Source: Chloroflexota bacterium
GTDB lineage: Bacteria > Chloroflexota > Anaerolineae > Anaerolineales > Villigracilaceae
Length of the DNA: 64,000 bases
Assembly: GCA_026390015.1 (NCBI GenBank)
Contig: JAPLGS010000099.1
Span: 40,093-104,092, forward strand
Direction of reading: 5' to 3'
This document shows, one piece after another, positions 59,904 through 64,000 of the stretch (its first letter is position 1; every line of letters begins with the position of its first letter). The notes under the pieces were generated by a model. It searched no databases. It saw only the letters and a list, made by a program, of their open reading frames with translations, and was not told where the DNA came from. The translations under genes and the position numbers were made by a program.

Positions 59904-60851
59904 ATGGTTAAAGCACGATATGCATTACTGGTCTTGATCGCATTATGGATGGTTGCGTGCAATAGTGGCGCCGCCCAAACTGCAATTATCCCAACGACGA
60001 AAAAAGCCACATCAACACCGCATCAGGTTAATGATTCCGTTGCAACTCAAACCTCAACTGAAACGGCGATAACTTCCACTCCCCACCCTACGCTCGCGAT
60101 GGATGAATGGGAAAGCCTGCCAATCATCCCGACGGTCAGTGATACAGTACGCGAGATCTACCGTCGTGGGCTTAAGTTGGGCAACGATCCAAACGCGTTT
60201 TCAAAAGTTGGCGACTGCCAAACCAGCACTGATTTCTTTCTGGTAAATTTTGAAAATCCCAAACAATATAGTTTGGGAGAGAAGTATTCTTTTTTACAAT
60301 CCACAATTGATTATTATCATGGCTCGTTCTCACGACAAAGCATGGCGGTCAAAGATGGATTCAATGTGGCGGCGGTTCTCTCTCCGCTGCGGGCTGATCC
60401 GAAACTTTGCGCTAAAGGTGAAACTCCGTTGGCGTGTGAAATTCGATTGAACCATCCATCGCTAATTCTCATCAGCATGGAAACAAATTTTAATTTACAG
60501 ACCGCGACAAAGTATGGCGGGTATATGCGTCAGATCGTTGAATATTCTATTTCACAAGGAGTGGTGCCGATCATTGCGACGAAGGCGGATAACAAGGAAG
60601 GCGACAACAGCATCAACGCCGAGATCGCCGCGATCGCCATTGAATACGATATCCCTTTGTGGAATTTCTGGGCCGCGGTGCATGACCTGCCAAATAACGG
60701 ATTTGACCTAAGCCTTAATGATGGGTTTCATCTTTCGCTTGGTAATAATTATTTTTTTGATGACCCAAAGAATATGGACAGCGCCTGGCCCTGGCGAAAT
60801 CTCACTGCTTTACAAACGTTGGATGCTGTGCGAAATGGGTTGAATAAATAA
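59904..60851 (+). CDS. SGNH-like lipoprotein with Cys at the nucleophile position
   Basis: A 315-residue lipoprotein (lipobox MVAC near residue 19) with a Thr-rich stalk to about 60. The SGNH nucleophile block reads FSKVGDCQTSTDFFL, so Cys105 replaces the usual Ser of GDS. Block III is changed to SMETNF, while the end block NDGFHLS keeps Asp273 and His276 as DxxH. Catalysis by Cys, or a binding-only role, are both possible. It is the second SGNH-type gene of the acylation cluster. The ACP gene follows 23 bases later with its own AGGAG. Confidence 0.75.
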   Translation: MVKARYALLVLIALWMVACNSGAAQTAIIPTTKKATSTPHQVNDSVATQTSTETAITSTPHPTLAMDEWESLPIIPTVSDTVREIYRRGLKLGNDPNAFSKVGDCQTSTDFFLVNFENPKQYSLGEKYSFLQSTIDYYHGSFSRQSMAVKDGFNVAAVLSPLRADPKLCAKGETPLACEIRLNHPSLILISMETNFNLQTATKYGGYMRQIVEYSISQGVVPIIATKADNKEGDNSINAEIAAIAIEYDIPLWNFWAAVHDLPNNGFDLSLNDGFHLSLGNNYFFDDPKNMDSAWPWRNLTALQTLDAVRNGLNK

Positions 60852-60874
60852 ATTATGAAATAGGAGAACAACAC

Positions 60875-61120
60875 ATGACCGAAAACATAACATCCACACT
60901 CGCAAAATTTATCGCAGAAAAAATATTGAAACAGGCGAATAAAATCATCAACCCTGATGAAGCATTGATCTCGAGCGGCTTGATCGATTCGTTTAGTTTG
61001 ATGGATCTGGCATTATTCGTTGAAGATACTTTCAACGTGCGGATCGAGGACACCGAGTTGAATGCCCAGACCTTCGATAATTTATCCCAGTTGACAGAGG
61101 TGATCGCGGCACGCATGTAA
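60875..61120 (+). CDS. Acyl carrier protein
   Basis: An 81-residue acidic carrier protein. The phosphopantetheine attachment Ser39 is in SGLIDSFSLMDLALFVED, with LIDS in place of the DSL motif of fatty-acid ACP and close to DltC-type carriers. AGGAG precedes the ATG. Placed just before an acyl-AMP ligase and downstream of an MBOAT, it probably carries the activated acyl group as a thioester in the cytoplasm. Its stop codon lies in a 10-bp inverted repeat. Confidence 0.9.
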   Translation: MTENITSTLAKFIAEKILKQANKIINPDEALISSGLIDSFSLMDLALFVEDTFNVRIEDTELNAQTFDNLSQLTEVIAARM

Positions 61121-61150
61121 GGGCGGCTTCGCCTCGCGATCCGCCCTTAC
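61117..61150. repeat. GTAAGGGCGG palindrome over the ACP stop codon
   Basis: GTAAGGGCGG (61117-61126) and CCGCCCTTAC (61141-61150) form a 10-bp stem that fills the short gap to the ligase gene. It resembles dispersed GGGCGG palindromes and has no T-tract. Confidence 0.6.
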
Positions 61151-61158
61151 CAGATCAA

Positions 61159-62844
61159 ATGACAACACTCTCAAATCTTCTACATCGCTCCTTTTTGGAA
61201 GTCCCTGAAAAAAGGAGCATTGTTTTGCAATTTGCAGGTCAACCAGATTCAGAGCTGACTTATCGCCAGTTAATTTTTGGGGCAAATCAATACGCATTGA
61301 CCTATGCCCGCGAGGAAATAAAACCCGGCGAAGTGGTATTGCTCATCCTCCAACACGGACAAGATTTAGCTTTCTCGTTTTGGGGCGCAGTATTGCATGG
61401 CGTGATTCCCGCAATCATGCCATTCTTGAGCGAGAAACTTTCGCCAGAACGCTATCGTGCTGATTTGGCCTCGCTCATATCCATTACAAAACCAGTTGCG
61501 ATCATCACATCAGCGGAGTTTGAATCTGAGGCGCGTTCTGCACTCGCGCCCGGCGACTCGATCCGTAAAGTTATAGTCACCTCTGTCATCGAGCCGCAAT
61601 CTGAACCTGATTTTGATTCATTGTTAGGAATGAAAGCATCACCCGAAGATATTGTCATCTTACAGCATTCCTCTGGAACAACGGGTTTGCAAAAAGGAGT
61701 TGCGCTTTCGCACAAGGCTGTGCTCGATCAACTTGAGGCGTACAGCAAAGCCATTCAACTCGATCCTGAAAAAGATGTCATCGTTTCGTGGCTGCCACTG
61801 TATCACGACATGGGATTGATCTCGTGCTTCCTCATGCCTGTTCTTCTACGAGTGCCGGTCATTGAGCTGTCACCTTTCGATTGGGTACGCGCACCTTACA
61901 AGTTGATGCAATCTGTCTCACAATACAAAGGGACATTAAGCTGGCTTCCAAATTTCGCTTACAATTTTTGCGCCAATAAAATTCGCGAACGAAATCTTGA
62001 AGGCGTTGATCTCTCCACGTGGCGCGCCATCATCAACTGCTCCGAACCTGTCCACGCGGAAAGCCATCGACTCTTTGCGGAGAAGTTCGAGAAGTTTGGA
62101 TTGAATCCACTTGCATTGCAAACATCCTATGCCATGGCGGAAAATGTTTTCGGGGTCACACAAAGCTCATTGGAAGACGGACCAGCTGTCGTTGAGATTG
62201 ACCGCGAATCTTTCATGATGGAACGCATCGTGACTCCGCCGATAGCTGATCACGCGTCGATGAAAATGATGTCGTCGGGGCATCCGCTCGACAATACAAA
62301 AATCCGCGTGGTGGATTCAAATGGCATGGATATTCCCGAACGAGTCGTCGGTGAGATCATGCTGCAAAGTGACTGCATGTTGAGCGGTTACTACAACCGC
62401 CCCGACGCGACCGAATTGGCGATGCGCGATGGCTGGTACATGACCGGCGATTACGGCTTTCTTGCAGACGGTGAGTTGTATGTCTCAGGCCGCAAAAAAG
62501 ATATGATCATCGTCGGCGGAAAAAATATTTATCCGCAAGACCTCGAAGCGCTGACCAGTGAAGTGCCCGGCGTACATCCTGGCCGCACAGTGGCGTTTGG
62601 CATGTACGATGAAGAAGCGGGGACGGAGGAAGTCGTCATCATCGCCGAAGTGGATAGCGAAGAACCGCCCGAGCAGGAAATCATCGCGGACGCGATCCGC
62701 AAGCATGTGACGAAAAGCTCCGCCATCGCGCTGAGGCACGTGAGGGTGGTTGGAGAAAAATGGATCGTAAAAACATCCAGCGGAAAGACGGCGCGTTCGG
62801 CGAATAAGGAAAAATTTTTGAGGGAACTTGGGGAAATAGACTAA
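61159..62844 (+). CDS. Acyl-AMP ligase (fatty-acyl-AMP-ligase-like)
   Basis: A 561-residue ANL-superfamily enzyme. ILQHSSGTTGLQKGVALSH binds ATP phosphate, SWLPLYHDMGLISCFL and LPNFAYNFCA are typical of fatty-acyl-AMP ligases, and TSYAMAEN, GWYMTGDYGFL and the C-terminal Lys region KTSSGKTARSANKEKFL complete the adenylation fold. It should activate an acid as acyl-AMP and load the adjacent ACP, as DltA loads DltC with D-alanine. It is about 50 residues longer than DltA and resembles it little, so a fatty acid or other organic acid is more likely. A strong terminator follows. Confidence 0.88.
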   Translation: MTTLSNLLHRSFLEVPEKRSIVLQFAGQPDSELTYRQLIFGANQYALTYAREEIKPGEVVLLILQHGQDLAFSFWGAVLHGVIPAIMPFLSEKLSPERYRADLASLISITKPVAIITSAEFESEARSALAPGDSIRKVIVTSVIEPQSEPDFDSLLGMKASPEDIVILQHSSGTTGLQKGVALSHKAVLDQLEAYSKAIQLDPEKDVIVSWLPLYHDMGLISCFLMPVLLRVPVIELSPFDWVRAPYKLMQSVSQYKGTLSWLPNFAYNFCANKIRERNLEGVDLSTWRAIINCSEPVHAESHRLFAEKFEKFGLNPLALQTSYAMAENVFGVTQSSLEDGPAVVEIDRESFMMERIVTPPIADHASMKMMSSGHPLDNTKIRVVDSNGMDIPERVVGEIMLQSDCMLSGYYNRPDATELAMRDGWYMTGDYGFLADGELYVSGRKKDMIIVGGKNIYPQDLEALTSEVPGVHPGRTVAFGMYDEEAGTEEVVIIAEVDSEEPPEQEIIADAIRKHVTKSSAIALRHVRVVGEKWIVKTSSGKTARSANKEKFLRELGEID

Positions 62845-62900
62845 GACTAAAAAGCGAGACAGGCATCAGCTTATCTACTTCTATATTACATAGTAGAGCG

Positions 62901-62949
62901 AATCATAAAGACCTCCGAGATTTTGAAAAACTCGGAGGTCTTTATGATT
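62901..62949. terminator. Terminator of the acylation cluster, perfect 19-bp stem
   Basis: Arms 62901-62919 and 62931-62949 are exact reverse complements around an 11-base loop. The core ACCTCCGAG is shared with the terminator at 2771-2798. Confidence 0.9.
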
Positions 62950-63026
62950 AGTGGTCACCACTTTTTTCATCCCTGATATTTCATTTTTCGTAGTATATTT
63001 TCCCCCTTCAAAGGAATGGATCATAT

Positions 63027-63086
63027 ATGGCATTAATCAGTTTACAGGATGTGAGTCTCGGCTTTGGCAGACCGCATTCTTCTTAA
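63027..63086 (+). pseudogene. Remnant start of an ABC-F ATPase gene
   Basis: Nineteen codons beginning MALISLQDVSLGFGRP, the characteristic N-terminus of Uup/YheS-type ABC-F proteins, where a GG-P segment normally leads to the Walker A motif. The frame stops at 63084-63086 and no further ABC sequence follows, so the rest has been lost. The nucleotidyltransferase gene begins 43 bases later, perhaps marking the replaced part. Confidence 0.6.
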
Positions 63087-63102
63087 AGCCGCTTCGGTTT
63101 TA

Positions 63103-63111
63103 TGCTACACT
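63103..63111 (+). promoter_or_regulatory. Extended -10 promoter TGCTACACT
   Basis: TGCTACACT lies 17 bases before the ATG at 63129, and AGGAA stands between them. It is a weaker form of the TGCTATAAT motif. Confidence 0.4.
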
Positions 63112-63128
63112 TGCCTCAGGAATAAACA

Positions 63129-63785
63129 ATGACTATTCAAAGCAGTGTTCAAATCGGAAATGTAATTCGCAATGCCGTCGTATTCAACGTCAAAAATTGG
63201 CTTGGTGACATGATGAATTCTGATTCTTTAATCCAGTCCGTCCAGGATTTCTTCGCTGTTTTGGAACAGCGCAAAATTGATTATGTGCTTGTCGGGGGCA
63301 TCGCGATCCTTCATTATGTCGAAGGGCGAAACACTCAGGATTTGGATTTGCTGATGGCAGTGTCTTCGCTGGAAAAATTGCCTGAGCTCAAAGTTTCCAG
63401 TCGTGATACAGATTTTGTCCGCGCGAATTACAACAAATTGCAAATTGATATCCTGCTCACTCAAAATCCCCTGTTCAAAAAAGTCCACAGCGAATATTCA
63501 AGTGTACAAAAATTTCTTGACCGAGACATTCCATTGGCAACAGTCGAGGGCTTATTGCTGCTAAAATTATATGCCCTTCCCTCTTTGTATCAGCAGGGAA
63601 ATTTTGCCCGAGTCGGTATCTACGAAAATGATATTGCGACCCTGCTCCACTATTACCAGCCTGACATGCCCTCTTTAATAAGTGAATTGTCGAAGTATGT
63701 AAACGAAAACGATTTGTCGGAAATAAAAAGCGTTGTATCTGATATTCAAAATCGTATCAAGCGTTTCAAAGACGAATCTCGTTAA
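63129..63785 (+). CDS. Nucleotidyltransferase-fold (AbiEii-like) protein
   Basis: A 218-residue protein. The segment YVLVGGIAILHYVEGRNTQDLDLLM (about 52-76) has the GG, Arg-x-Thr and DxD spacing of minimal nucleotidyltransferases such as AbiEii/MNT toxins, and a helical C-terminus follows. No antitoxin gene of the AbiEi type is next to it. The first 28 residues (IQSSVQIGNVIRNAVVFNVK) look unlike the family and may come from the replaced ABC-F locus; ATG at 63210 or 63213 would remove them. Toxin or housekeeping function is open. Confidence 0.68.
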   Translation: MTIQSSVQIGNVIRNAVVFNVKNWLGDMMNSDSLIQSVQDFFAVLEQRKIDYVLVGGIAILHYVEGRNTQDLDLLMAVSSLEKLPELKVSSRDTDFVRANYNKLQIDILLTQNPLFKKVHSEYSSVQKFLDRDIPLATVEGLLLLKLYALPSLYQQGNFARVGIYENDIATLLHYYQPDMPSLISELSKYVNENDLSEIKSVVSDIQNRIKRFKDESR

Positions 63786-63813
63786 GCAGGCGGGTGGAAA
63801 ATAAAACTTGTTC

Positions 63814-63841
63814 GGCGGTGGTCAGGAGACCACCGCCTTTT
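63814..63841 (+). terminator. Intrinsic terminator after the nucleotidyltransferase gene
   Basis: A perfect 10-bp stem GGCGGTGGTC/GACCACCGCC with loop AGGA and tail TTTTC. Confidence 0.82.
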
Positions 63842-63848
63842 CATGTAT

Positions 63849-63903
63849 GTCATTCTGAGCGTAGCGAAGAATCTCGACGACAATCTTAGAGACCCTTCGC
63901 TAC
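63849..63903. repeat. GTCATTCTGAGC-type dispersed repeat
   Basis: GTCATTCTGAGCGTAGCGAA, then GAATCTC and the inverted GAGACCCTTCGCTAC form an imperfect palindrome of a kind common between genes in many bacterial genomes. It sits between the terminator and the minus-strand frame at the window edge. Confidence 0.55.
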
Positions 63904-63918
63904 CAGGGCGAACGCATC

Positions 63919-64000
63919 TTACGTCTGGACAAGTTTAGAAAAACCTGAAAGTACTTGGAGCAAATAGGCATTATCCCAAGCAGCCTGCATACGTTTGGTT
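63919..64000 (-). CDS. Possible C-terminal end of a gene running off the window
   Basis: On the minus strand a frame of 26 codons enters from the right edge and ends at the TAA at 63919-63921 (ending LLQVLSGFSKLVQT). No family can be assigned from so little sequence; it could also be chance. Confidence 0.3.
   Translation of the reverse strand, partial: TKRMQAAWDNAYLLQVLSGFSKLVQT

Noticed and set aside
61159..62844. Calling the ligase DltA (D-alanine ligase)
   Set aside because: The SWLPLYHDMGLI-type motifs and the greater length resemble fatty-acyl-AMP ligases, and no alanine racemase is nearby; D-alanine is still not excluded.

Overview
The window reads as chromosome of a Chloroflexota bacterium, most likely class Anaerolineae. 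This is inferred from protein style and gene neighbourhoods, not from a marker phylogeny. Supporting traits are an ECF sigma gene overlapping a DUF5667-type protein, short lipoproteins with Thr/Pro-rich stalks, a tandem aldehyde dehydrogenase beside a DERA-type deoC, intergenic GTAAAC/GTTTAC repeats and many dispersed palindromes. Coding density is high, genes are short-spaced, and several promoters carry an extended -10 (TGCTATAAT type) close to the start codon.

Layout. 1-2.9 kb: end of a DsbA-like gene, a compact type II restriction-modification pair, an SH3-type lipoprotein and tRNA-Asn. 3-14 kb: truncated haemoglobin, HIT hydrolase, exonuclease VII (xseA, xseB), a DUF212 membrane protein, murJ, a phospholipase D lipoprotein, an ECF sigma/DUF5667 pair, a HerA-like ATPase and an ICMT-like protein. 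14-24.7 kb: S9 peptidase, thiolase, a sulfatase-modifying-factor-like protein, a solute-binding/VWA fusion, DinB, 3-hydroxybutyryl-CoA dehydrogenase, GMC oxidoreductase and a DMT transporter. 24.7-27 kb is an accessory pocket: higB with a short antitoxin between 66-bp direct repeats, a YCII/ArsR pair, and relBE between two copies of the end of the aldehyde dehydrogenase gene. 27-38 kb: tandem aldehyde dehydrogenase, deoC, DinB, oligopeptidase, eukaryotic-type citrate synthase, malate dehydrogenase and thioredoxin reductase. 37.5-51.4 kb: a His-rich membrane protein with a two-component system, uvrC, a TumE-like pair, a single-domain response regulator, prfA-prmC-tsaC facing tsaD and an M24 peptidase, selA. 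51.6-55.1 kb: hutH, an unexplained non-coding stretch and an intact IS66-family element with 8-bp target duplication.

The most interesting locus is 56.7-62.8 kb. A lipoprotein, a 38-residue single-span microprotein ending in WIYLGF, an MBOAT acyltransferase, a membrane-anchored SGNH protein, an SGNH lipoprotein with Cys at the nucleophile position, an acyl carrier protein and an acyl-AMP ligase lie in order on one strand. This matches the logic of the Dlt D-alanylation pathway: ligase loads carrier protein, MBOAT moves the acyl group across the membrane to a C-terminal tyrosine motif, and an SGNH transferase passes it to an envelope polymer. The ligase looks closer to fatty-acyl-AMP ligases than to DltA, so the cargo may be a fatty acid; cargo and acceptor are unknown. 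The window ends with a remnant of an ABC-F gene next to a nucleotidyltransferase-like gene and an incomplete minus-strand reading frame.
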